NCBI GenBank assembly: GCA_014871385.1
Contig: CM026422.1
Span: 15,572,127-15,636,126 of the forward strand
DNA length: 64,000 nucleotides
From: Ceratodon purpureus
Taxonomy: Eukaryota > Streptophyta > Bryopsida > Pseudoditrichales > Ditrichaceae
Reading direction: 5' to 3'
Part shown: positions 22,011 through 31,570 of the stretch, one piece after another
How positions within the stretch are numbered: position 1 is the stretch's first letter
How the letters are laid out: every line of letters begins with the position of its first letter
Program-made: the position numbers and the translations under genes
Notes under the pieces: model-generated
Databases searched by the model: none
What the model saw: the letters and a program-made list of their open reading frames with translations, nothing else
What the model was told of the DNA's origin: nothing

Positions 22011-23103
22011 TAGATTCAGTGTTTGTTAGCGTAGGAAAGTCTGTACCTTCTAGGTACGTGTTTTTGCTGTCCTTCTGTACAGGTGATATGATCGTAGAAG
22101 TGTCGGATCCCTCGTGGCTAATTCTGAAGGTGAGGCTCCTAAACCTGGCTCAAGTATCTGAGTACGTGTTTCTTTTTTCATTCATGCGCAAAGTCTCTTT
22201 TAAGTGTTCTCTAACCGTATACATACTGCTGTGCGGGCTGTTCGTTGTTCTATTGCCGGGTTACATCTTATCATGTCCACGACAATTGGGTATCTGAACT
22301 AACAAGTGGGTGCATGGAACAGGGCTGTCTGATGAAACCTAAACCTACTCGAAACCTAAACGCACTAATCGGGCCGATTTTGAAGGTGGTCGGAATGCGC
22401 ATGCATGAACAGTTCCTCCATGCAGAATTTGGTACGTACCTTTCTTCTCTCGAGCTCCCAATTCTGTGTCTTCTATTTCTGCCTACACCCCATCCATACC
22501 GTGGCCCCATGTTTGAATTCATTCAAATACGCTTGGCTCTTCGCAGGCAATGAGTGTACGCTGATGATCAGGATTGGCAGTACTTGGGCTGATAAGATTG
22601 GGACATAATCGAGTATCAAAGTTGGGGTTTTCAGGGTACGTGTAATGATTTGCAATTTCAGTTTGATGACATGAGTGACGGGATGTAGGTGATTGATAGA
22701 GGGTTTAGTGGGAATTGACTGAAGTTGCTGGTACTCAAGGAATGATCGCCCCCCCATCTCTTTCTCTCAACTTTTGGCATGCTTAACGTGTGATGATGTG
22801 GGTAATTGAGAACTGATCAGAAGTGACTGCAGGGGTCTAATTTCTACCATCATGACATCACGGTAATGAGGGTTTACCGTGATCACCTTGGCGGCGGAGT
22901 TTCCCTGTGACCGCGGGCACGCCGATCTTCTCCAACCCCGCAGGTATGTAATTCCCCGTGAAGAATTACTCTCCCTACATTGCTGCTTGCTTCCCAGGGT
23001 TTCTCTCTTCCGTATCTACACAGTGGGGTTCTGTTTTGCTGCATTCCCAGCCGTGTGCTCCCATTCCTTTTCCTTTCGTAGCTCTTTCAGTTTCTCTGTC
23101 GCA
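22011..23103 (+). other. Inter-gene region inside the 7.56 kb transposon
   Basis: No credible coding region. It contains pyrimidine-rich stretches and an inverted repeat at 22857-22883 and should hold the 3' end of the transposase transcript and the promoter of the second gene. Confidence 0.4.
22857..22883. promoter_or_regulatory. Perfect 10-bp inverted repeat upstream of the second gene
   Basis: ATCACGGTAA, a 7-base spacer, then TTACCGTGAT. It lies 220 bp before the ATG at 23104. It could be an operator-like protein-binding site or an RNA hairpin. Its function is not shown. Confidence 0.5.
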
Positions 23104-23691
23104 ATGGAGGAATTGTTGTGGCTGCTGGAGTGCGCCCGAAACAAGGGGGACAGTATTGAAATGGTGGCGTGCGACACCCTCGTTGATTTCGTGTGTGAGT
23201 ATGCTTCGAATGCAGATCCTTGGGCTCATGTCTGGTTGGAGTCGCGTGATCGCCAGGAGCTCCTTCCTCTTCTCCCGCGCCTCGCGAGTCTCTCCAAGGA
23301 CTGGAACAGGGCGATGAAGACCCGCGTGGAATACGCAGCACTTCGGGCCGCGTCGTCGTTGCATCAGCAGATTTCACCTGGCTCGAACTGGCTTCGTCGG
23401 CGAGGACTGAAAGCGGTGGAGGAGTTCGACTGCGCGGTGGCCGTGTTCTCGAAATCGTGGAAGCTAGAGAAGAAGGTGCCGCTCCGACTAAGGACGGTAG
23501 CACTGGGCGAGCTCTCGAACTCTGAGTTGTGCTGCTTGCTGTTTCACCTGCGGGGCGGGTGGGCGAGGCCAATCGAGGTTGTTCCGGGCGATGGCAACGA
23601 CCTCCTCGACACAGTGTGGGTGACTCCAGCAGAGCGTGCCCGCGTCGTCTACTGGTACGCCTTTCTCTCTGAATCATCTGTTTCCTGTTGA
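23104..23691 (+). CDS. Second gene of the 7.56 kb transposon, unknown helical protein
   Basis: The ATG at 23104 (MEELLWLLECARNKG) opens 195 codons ending TGA at 23689-23691. An alternative GT-AG intron 23655-23768 would end the protein after RVVYWGM at 23778, giving 186 residues. The sequence is rich in Leu, Glu, Arg and Trp and should be mostly helical (DRQELLPLLPRLASLSKDW; KAVEEFDCAVAVFSKSW). No transmembrane segment or known motif is visible. The frame is intact, the GC content is higher than in the flanks, and the gene sits inside the inverted repeats with the transposase. This makes it a probable accessory factor, but the family is not recognised. Confidence 0.6.
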   Translation: MEELLWLLECARNKGDSIEMVACDTLVDFVCEYASNADPWAHVWLESRDRQELLPLLPRLASLSKDWNRAMKTRVEYAALRAASSLHQQISPGSNWLRRRGLKAVEEFDCAVAVFSKSWKLEKKVPLRLRTVALGELSNSELCCLLFHLRGGWARPIEVVPGDGNDLLDTVWVTPAERARVVYWYAFLSESSVSC

Positions 23692-23778
23692 GTTCTTCAG
23701 TTTCTCCTGTCGTTGTTGGCTGCTCTTCCGATCTTCTCTAATGCCCTTACTGTCGATTGCTTGCACAGGGGCATGTGA

Positions 23779-24484
23779 GAGTATGGCAGCCGAGGACTCC
23801 ACGAACAGCGCAACACCTAACAACACTCCCCATCATGTTTCGCTGCTTGTTTTGATAGGGTTCATGTACAGATTTTTGTAACCGAGTAGTTCTTAAACCT
23901 GGTTTCTCTCTAGTACATGTACAGATTTTTTTGGAGACTAGTTTCGAACACCTACTTTTGATTTCATGTAAGGTTGGACTACGCTAGACCAGAGTTTCAA
24001 AATTGTTTGTGCACTGTTTGCTCAAGATCCGGCAGACTTTAGGCTACGGTTTCCCTGAACTTCTCATGCCGATCCCCTGCAGATTGTGTTCCTGAACACA
24101 TTTCATTTTCTTCAATTCTGCAGTTGATCGTGTTATGTTGTAGTTGATTCATCCAGCTTCTACTTGGTCCGTATGTGTCTGCACTTCTGCATGCTTTTAA
24201 ACTGTATTTCCTTCAGTCGAATGTATGTGTAGTTACTGTTTCTTGCTTTTTCGCTGAGCCTGTTTGCAGATTGCTTTCTATGTGCGATGAATGTGTTTCG
24301 TTTTTTTCCTTCCTGAATTGGTTCAAAGTTTTAGGAGTAATGTAGCGTACAAAATATTCATAGCAATTGCAAATTATAATTAACATATGACCCCCCTTTA
24401 ATAAACCAGATTAGAAAATTAGGTAATGATAGGGTGCAAGAAAAAAGAAAAATGAAAAGTAATACCCCCCCCTTTATTACCCTG
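23779..24484. other. 3' part of the 7.56 kb transposon, no gene seen
   Basis: AT-rich, T-rich sequence between the small gene and the right inverted repeat, with tracts of C such as CCCCCCCC near 24466. Nothing else is supported. Confidence 0.4.
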
Positions 24485-24531
24485 TGTTCGCACCTATACC
24501 CATAGATTTTATAAGGACTGCACCCCCCGAG
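24485..24531 (-). repeat. Right bipartite inverted repeat of the 7.56 kb transposon
   Basis: Mirror of 16970-17016 with the same 15-17-15 spacing. The adjacent inner sequence carries AGGGTAATAAA and a run of eight G (as CCCCCCCC on the plus strand near 24466-24473). Confidence 0.85.
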
Positions 24532-24790
24532 CTTGCTCCTCCGCAGCTCGTCCCTTGCGCCTCTGCAGCTCGCCCTTGAAGCTCGCCTCCGCAGCCCCTT
24601 GCAGCTCCTCGCAGCCCCTTGCGCCTCCGCAGCTCCTTGCGCCTGAGCTTCGTACAATGCAGCTCCCTCCTCAGCTCCTTGCGCCTCAGTCGCAGCTCCC
24701 TTGCGCCTGTGCTCCGCTGCCTCCTCCTCCACGGCCCGCGCCTCACGCTGCAGCTCCGGCACCCCTGCACTCCGCAACGGCTTCTCCGAC
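24532..24790. repeat. GC-rich degenerate array, right half
   Basis: Continuation of the array at 16810-16969 (units such as TTGCGCCTCTGCAGCTCG). It starts with the right copy of CTTGCTCC (24532-24539). ORFs here in several frames are by-products of the repeat. Confidence 0.8.
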
Positions 24791-25765
24791 TTCTTGAATT
24801 CCTTGGCTGCTGCTCTTCGTCAACTGCTCCCAATCATCAACAGCACGAAGACGACCTCCTTCCCCTCCACGGTCTCTCCCCGGCACCCCCAACACCAATT
24901 GAAAAACCAAGAAAAGCCCGCGCCCTTGCTAGAAGCAAGGGAAGCGGCCTCGACAATCTGTAGGCACGGACTTGTGCTGGAGTCAACCACGTGCGGCGTA
25001 TAGGAAGAAGAGAAGAAATGAGAGGGGAACCCATGCTGGAGTAAACCACCTGTGCGTCCTTGGTTAGAGGGGGTTGAGAGTCTCAAATAGATTTTAATGA
25101 AGGGAGGTTACGGAGTTGGTGGAAAGCTCTCATATCCCCCTTAATTGCCACTCCATGCAAATCATTGCCATGGCCCTAAACCACACATCCCCATTTGATG
25201 TGGGTACTTAGAAAATCATCTCAGAAATTAAAATCTCAATTTTAGCGTGACTGGTACATATGATTACTAAGACCCATTAATTTAGGTGTGGACTTTTTGC
25301 ATGGACTAGGCACTATCAAGAGTTATCCACAAAACAAGTTTGAGGGAGAATTATGGTCTAACCCAATTAAAAAAAAAACATTGTTGGCAGCCACATTCTA
25401 CATAGCTACAAATTAATTACTAAGACACAGAGCTCTCAAATCACACATAGCCACTGCTCGTGTCGTCACTGTCCTCATTTCTGCCAGCGACCTCTTCGTC
25501 AGTGGAGTTACTACCTTCTCAATGGGTGCCTCTTTAATAATTATCGAGATTAACATAGCAATGCATAAGCCATTTTAGGCAATTCGTGGAAAAAAACCGA
25601 AATTTTTGATAAATCTATCCGTAAATGGCTATTCTAGAATGAAACCAGAAAACATGTTCGAAGAAGTACCACTGTCTACTCCGATTGAAAAAATATTTAC
25701 AAAAAAAAAAATCTTGCCACATTTTAGATGTCCATCCAATGAGTTTAGAACGCATTGTACTCAAA
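24791..25765. other. Part of the 18.8 kb element between the array and gene C, no gene seen
   Basis: 24791-25060 is GC-rich with short ORFs on both strands that I do not trust. 25060-25765 is AT-rich and is probably the 3' UTR of gene C. Confidence 0.4.
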
Positions 25766-28700
25766 TTACACAGGGTAGTTGCCAGCGTCATCGCTGTCCA
25801 CGTTGCTGCCAACGTCGTCACCGGCAGTGGAGTTGCGACCTTCCTCAGGGTCCACATTGTTGCCATCCTCCCCGGGGTCATCTTCGTTGGCAGAACCAAC
25901 ACCTTCAGCATTGTTGGCTCCGCCACCCCCAACGGTGTTATCACACACCCAAGCTCTGCCAACACGCCGTCGCCTTGACCGCCAATTCTCCAAAGCCCTG
26001 GCAGCATTTGATCGATGCCACTGTTCTCGCCTTCTATCTTGCCTCATCATCCGGAGTATTGGGAACCCTGGTGCACTCTAATTTCTTCTTATACCGATGT
26101 TGTATATTTCGGTACCAATGCTGAAATTGTTGCAAAATAACACTGATGCGCTCTTTGCCACCACCATGAGCTGTATGCGCTTGATTCGCTGCCTTCGCTT
26201 GATGATGGGATTTCTCCATACCCTGGCAACTCCATACGGCCAGACTACCGTATTCCTCCACAAACCAACTGCCATGCCTGACAAGTACATGCTGTCAACA
26301 GCCACTCCAAGGTTAATCCTGGATTGAGAATTGACGAAAGTAAGGTCAGCCATCAACCCCTAATTCATCCCAAACTTCGTGTATATAACTCACCATGTAG
26401 TGCGACACATGCTCCTCTCCAAAGGCCTCCAAAAATGTTCTCCCCCACGTTTCTATCTTCCCTTTGAACTGGAGTCGTTGTTCTGCTATCAACACCAAGC
26501 CGCTGAAATATGGTAGAACCTCTTCAAAGGCTTGCCACATAGCAGCCCTCGCCCTACGATGTGCACCGCCGCCACTATTATTGCTCTCTGCTTGACATAT
26601 GTCTTTCCAGGCCTTGTCGATTCCAGACCATACGCTTGGTTTAAATAGTCTGCTGGCAACAACCCCACTGAAAGATGGTTTCTGTGGCACATTCCCTGTG
26701 CTGCCACTCAGTTTCGGATCCTTTCTAATCTCCATGTTGCCACCGTGAGCCCCGATAGCTGACAAGGACCTCTCCATTTGCTCTATTGCTGTAGCCCTCA
26801 GTCTTTGATCTTGTATGTTCCAGACATAAATGATGTGTTGATGCACAATCTTCTCCGCTAATCGAACTAGGGCATGGAGTGTACAAATGTGCACTCTGTG
26901 CAATGGGATTGGCAATATAGGCCTCCACCTTGTATGTGCACGCATGTCACAAGGTTCTGGCTCCACCGAGTTGGCAAACAGTCCCCCAACCCAGTTCGGT
27001 TTCCCACGTTTTCTGATGGCAGCACTCGCCTGGCTTGCTGTCCCTACGGTAGGCTTAGCCCTCTTCTGCTCGCAGTATAGGCAGTTCATGGCACACGACG
27101 GCCCCGATTGAAGCCCGTACATACACTTGATCGTCTTCATGTCCGCAGCGAGATGCCACTCCACATGGAATTCTCCAACTTCAGGGACCGTGAGTTTCTC
27201 GCCACTGGACTATGCTGCAATCACAGTTGGAAATTTGGATTTCCCAAATATCCACGAGAGAACTTCGTAGGACTCTTTTTCCACTTGAAAGGTTGCCACT
27301 GGCCAGATTTCCTGCTCTGACTGGACTGAGAAAAACAGGGCATGGTTCCTCTGAATGTCTGGGTCGAGCGCCCTATTCATCAACGTGATGCTGACCCGTT
27401 CAAATTTCTTGCCATTGACAATCTCGACCTCGTCCAATTTCATGACAAATACCAGCGGTGCCCCTGTTAACTCTGTGGAAACATGGCAAGTGGATGTGTA
27501 AGTCACAGTTAATTGATAAATAATCCCGCTGACAGCAAACTCTGAAAACAACAGTCTGAGGTGATTACGTTACCTTCTTCCGTGATGCCGTAGAAGATCA
27601 CCATGCTTCTTTCGACCACCTCAAGGTCTGTGAATAGGGAATTCTTCACAGTCAAAACGACTTCCTTTACCATGTCCTCGGACTTCTTGTTCTTCTTAGA
27701 ACTTGCTGACAGCGTAAGTCGGCCTTCAGCATGGTAGTATTTGCCAATTTATACTGTGGCACCTGTTTGCATTTAACACCTGCCGAAGCAGTTTCACATG
27801 ATAGGGGCTCGGCAAAATACTCCCGGAGACTCCTTTGTTCAGACCAGGAATGGGAGCCTTCACAGATTTGTAGAAAGCACCATATCCCCGATGGGAAACC
27901 CCTGCCTGGTCGCAAGCAGCAAGAATCTTGTCCGATCCAATACTCTTACCAATTGATTTAAGCACATTGTTCGCAATCTCTCACTGAACATGTGCCATTG
28001 CAGGCTGAGAAGCGAGCGCTACACCTTCATGCCGTGACAAAATTCGAGCTAGTGCTACAGCAGTCCTATTTTGGGACTCTTTATCCGAGCAAAGTCGAGA
28101 GCGCTTTCGGTTCTCTCGGTTCCTTTGGACAACAAACTGCACCACATCTGATTGCAACACTGTCCGCACAAGCTTCACTCTTGCTTTTGATCCACCTGAT
28201 CTAGGTTTTAACTCGTGAATCCTTCTTAGAGCCCAAATCCTACTTTGCATGCCCATGGGGGTCTCCTTCTCGAAGCTGGCCCTCCGTTGGCAGCGGTCAA
28301 CGTTGGCAGCGGTCAACGTCTCCTTCGAGACCCCGCACATGGCGCTCCAATTGCTCCACCCTTTGGGCATGGCAATCACGAACAGCCTGTAATTCAGCTT
28401 GCAAATCCGTGCATGTCTTCTCTAACTCAAGGCAACGCATTCTCCCCAATTGGACATCTTCGGCTGCCCTTCAGTTGCTGGCCAGAGCTTCGCCTCTAAG
28501 CTGAAGCACTTCTTTGCTCAACTGTGCCAACTGGATCCACGTCTCTGCCTGTGTAGGACCATGTACACAATGATCAAGCAGCCTGTATGTATATCCGCGA
28601 AGACCCTGCTCTCCATGACATATGAATTCAATGAACTCTTTTAGCGACTTGATTGGAGGTGGCTTCCCTGTCACTGGATCAACAGGGTAAATGTCTCCAT

Positions 28701-29540
28701 TGATCTACAAGTCAATGTTTGTGTCTCCACGCAACCTCCGTGTTGGAAACGAGCTCCTCATGCACAGCTCCACTTGCGTAGAACCTCGTCTCATGACCGA
28801 GGCATAGCGTGCGTCAAGTGAAACTTGGGGAATGTAATGAGTGCTTTGTGCAGCCCTTGCTGCCATCGTGGTCCCGATAGTCGTTAGTCTTGATTGAATA
28901 TCCCCTGGTCACGCTGGGTGATTTGCAGGTAGTCGACAAAACTTGTTATGATTTTGGGCAACCTCCTACACCCAATGAAAAACTAAAGTATTAGCAAATT
29001 CTCTCGACCATGATAATTATTGCTTGACGACTAAATTCACAACCACAAAAACTCCAAACCTAATTTGATAGACCTGCGTGGCATCTACAAGCGCTGTTGA
29101 CCACAAAACCTACCTTGCCTCATGCCGTTGTGGCAGCAAGGCCTAATGAAATCGAAATTCAAATTTCTTTAAAACCCACTAGTTCCTAAACACCCTACAA
29201 AGGTTTATTGTGGCAACTCACCTTCCCTTCGCGTACATCAGTTTTCATCTCTTCGTTGAAGCCAATGTCGCCTACTGAGAACGACCCCTCGCCGCCATCG
29301 CTGCCAGCAGACGCTGCCAAGAAATTAATCGGAATCTCAAGTTTGCTCCACTGATCTGTGGCGCCATCGCCACTCGGAATCTTTGGAGCAAATCACATAC
29401 AATTCTGCGTCCCACAATGCCATAAACGATTTGCTTGAAGCAAAACAGGGCGCTTCGTTTTCTTGGTGCTGAACGGCGTAGAGCCGGTGGCGCCATCACG
29501 CCCAAACCGTTGTGGCAACAAGTAGAACAATCCGTGGATC
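25766..29540 (-). pseudogene. Gene C: large transposase-like protein with DDE-like features, broken
   Basis: Minus-strand exons with phase-matched GT-AG borders: exon 1 about 29540-29222, exon 2 28965-27574, exon 3 27472-26394, exon 4 26291-25766. Exon 1 contains KIPSGDGATDQWSKLE and ends MKTDVREGK, continued by EVAQNHNKFCRLP in exon 2. A coiled coil (CLELEKTCTDLQAELQ) and a conserved-looking block (AGVSHRGYGAFYKSV, LPSPYHVKLLRQ) follow. Then come LVFVMKLDEVEIVNG, EWHLAADMKTIKCMYGL with CAMNCLYC, and WSCQGMEKSHHQAK. The Asp, Asp and Glu in these three blocks are a plausible RNase H/DDE set. Breaks in this copy: TGA about 29420, TGA 28909-28911, TAG 28705-28707, TGA 28471-28473, a 16-bp duplication at 28286-28317, TGA 27981-27983, a one-base frameshift about 27745, TAG 27210-27212 and a frameshift about 26040. 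Gene C is the probable mobility gene of the 18.8 kb element. Confidence 0.65.
28286..28317. repeat. 16-bp exact tandem duplication that shifts gene C out of frame
   Basis: GTTGGCAGCGGTCAAC occurs twice back to back (28286-28301 and 28302-28317). With one copy the minus-strand frame runs GLEGDVDRCQRRASFEKE without interruption; with two it is shifted. Confidence 0.9.
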
Positions 29541-29759
29541 AAGGCAACAGATTGAGGCAATTCATTAATCGCAGAGCAATAAATTCCACTCCTTGGCGCT
29601 CAACAACAACCGTCCACGCCCTCTCGCCAACGAGGCAAAACCCAGCCACGCAGCTCCCATCCGTCTCCAAAAGGCCGCTCCGGGCAGCGTTTCAGACCCC
29701 TACTGACAGTGACAGAGGTTTTTTTGGGCAGGAAGCTCACCATATCGGGGCTGTCTTAC
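29541..29759. other. Right subterminal part of the 18.8 kb element
   Basis: Contains the probable promoter of gene C. One minus-strand frame reads VERQGVEFIALRLMN and may be an earlier part of exon 1. No start codon is certain. Confidence 0.35.
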
Positions 29760-29794
29760 AAGGCCCATTGGAGACCCCATTTTTCCCCTAATGT
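29760..29794 (-). repeat. Right terminal inverted repeat of the 18.8 kb element
   Basis: Read inward on the minus strand it begins ACATTAGGGG and contains GGTCTCCAATG, pairing with 11014-11048. A related GTCTCCAAAAGG lies nearby at about 29667. Confidence 0.8.
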
Positions 29795-31570
29795 TCTTTT
29801 GCTTCATAAATTATACCACCTTAAAAGTGCTATGATCATCCTTGAGGTTGACAAAATATTTGTGACCACCGATGGAATCCACCTACATAGGGCCTGTAAC
29901 ATTGCTGTGGTGAAATTGACTAGGCTTTAGAGCACGCTGCCGATCACCAGAATTTACAAGAAAAGGAACCCAATGATTCTTTCCATGCGCACAGCCTCGA
30001 CAAACTCCAAAATCAACCTTTGTGCTAACTAGTTGTAAACCTCGAATTGTCTCATCCCGGATCATTTGCTTCAAAGTTTGAACGTTGACATGCGTCAGAC
30101 GCTCATGCCAACGATGTAGCACCTTAGCAGCTTTGCTGATAGAAGTCTCAGCAACTATGGAAGTTGATACGATATTGCGAGCACTAGCTCCAAGTTGTGG
30201 AGTCAAATTGAGATACCGGAGATTATCTTCTTTTAGATGGCTAGTGATGATAAGCTTGCTATCTCCATAATCAGATATCATCTTACATTGATCTCTTACA
30301 TGAGTTATGGCTACCTCATGAGTCATTAGCCACCAATTGTGAGACTAAAATGAGATTTCTCTTGAGTTGAAGAACATATAGCACGTACTTCAGACGGATG
30401 AAAGATATAGTACCATTGACATCAAAGCAGACATTTATGTCTCTTGTGCCTCTCATCGAAAGTATATGGTCGTCTACAATTGTAACCGACCAACAAAATT
30501 CACGGATTCGTTCAAAATGTATGAACCTTTTTTTTTATCCGTCATGTGCTCTCTAGCACCTGAATCAGCGATCTATAGCAGACTATTCCCATAGGTTGTC
30601 AATGAAACACAAAACGCTTCACTAGATGAACACGTTAAAGAATCACTATCAAAGTCTGAATCGTTTGGAATTTTACTTGCAGTCAGATTCTTTTGCATAG
30701 TATGCTTACAATGTGGCATCTTTAACTTAGAAGAGCGATGAGTCTGAGATGATTCTTCAATGCTTGAAGCAGAATCATTGGGATACTCATTCGCCGATGT
30801 GAACTTTCTAGTCACAACTGTTGCAGTAGGAATGACGCTTAAGTTTGGCTCAACGAAGAGCCTTTGTCTTTTTCCGCTAAGTAGTCAGATGACGTTTAGA
30901 CTGGCTGGTACGATTAGTGGATTGATTGAAAAATGCCTTTTCAGCTTGGACATTAGTGATGCCTGCACGTTCTTTGAGATGAAGTTCACTTTTTACTAAA
31001 CAAGACTAAAAGCTTTTAAGACTCTGATCCGCCAATGGAACGTTTTTCCAGGCCAGAAGCAAGGAATCATAGCTTGGTGGAAGACTCCATTTAATTTTGC
31101 TTAAAACTCGACGGTCGGTAATAGTCTAACCAAGATCTGAAAGTTGTTTGGCAAGTTTCTGTAATTTGCTCTCAAAAACAGCGGTAGAATCATGTTCACT
31201 AAGTTTACAGCTATAGTATTGTTCTTAGAGAGCAATGATGCACTCCTTAGAATGTTGTTCATGGTAAAAATCAAATTGTGTCCACATAGCATGTGATGTG
31301 GAACAGTTTATAACTTCATCACGATGCATACTCCTAATAGCAGCAAGCAAGAATAGTAACGATAGCATGTTTATCAAGTCTCTTCCATTTCGCTTTCTCT
31401 TCATTTATAGTATAGTGAGATTTCTGTTCTGTACCATTGACTATACTAAAAAGGTCACGTGATTGGAAAATAAAAGACATGTGCATTTTCTAGATAAGGA
31501 AGTTTGAGTCATCATAACGCTCAACCGTGATTGTCTCCTTAATTTTCTCTTCTCCCTTGGACATGCTTAG
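29795..31570 (-). mobile_element. Ty1/copia remnant: gag, protease and integrase N-terminal half
   Basis: Minus strand, 5' to 3'. Gag-like ITVERYDDSNF and MHMSFIFQSRDLFSIVNGTE (about 31540-31430) lead to VLSKIKWSLPPSYDS and LHLKERAGITNVQAEKAF, then a degraded Cys knuckle. The protease region (ADSGAREHMTDKK, active-site DSGA) lies near 30560. The GAG-pre-integrase block is LHRWHERLTHVN with CRGCAHGKNH (30115-29985), followed by NVTGPM, KYFVNLKDDHST and FMKQK. Many stops and frame shifts. The order and motifs match copia polyproteins. It breaks at 29795, where the 18.8 kb element begins, and continues at 11013. I could not define LTRs. Confidence 0.88.

Larger units (their letters stand above)
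16970..24531 (+). mobile_element. 7.56 kb DNA transposon with 8-bp target duplication, structurally intact
   Basis: Both ends read CTCGGGGGGTGCAGT inward (16970-16984; reverse complement 24517-24531). They are followed at the same distance by GTATAGGTG(A/C)GAACA (17002-17016; 24485-24499). The flanks carry a perfect 8-bp direct repeat CTTGCTCC (16962-16969 and 24532-24539). Inside are a 1501-residue transposase-like ORF and a small second gene, both on the plus strand. Eight-bp duplications are known for hAT, P and the Kyakuja/Dileera/Zisupton group. The very long single-exon transposase with Cys clusters favours the last, but the assignment is inference. No frame damage is visible, so this copy is young relative to its host element. 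Confidence 0.88.
11014..29794. mobile_element. 18.8 kb multi-gene DNA transposon candidate inserted in the copia integrase
   Basis: The two ends are inverted copies (11014-11048 and 29760-29794). Outside them the copia polyprotein resumes: KYFVNLKDDHST and FMKQK on one side, EVFSYSQKLVKF on the other, which are adjacent in intact copia elements. The borders can be read with TA at 11018-11019 and 29789-29790, or with TC at 11012-11013 and 29795-29796. Without the inner transposon the element is about 11.2 kb. It carries gene A (plus, 11784-13130), gene B (minus, 14575-16549) and gene C (minus, 25766-29540). Genes B and C have broken reading frames. The superfamily is not recognised; the gene C protein resembles, from memory, transposase-like ORFs shared by mosses and cnidarians. 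Confidence 0.75.

Noticed and set aside
24555..25003. Overlapping ORFs of 80-114 codons on both strands
   Set aside because: By-products of the GC-rich degenerate array.
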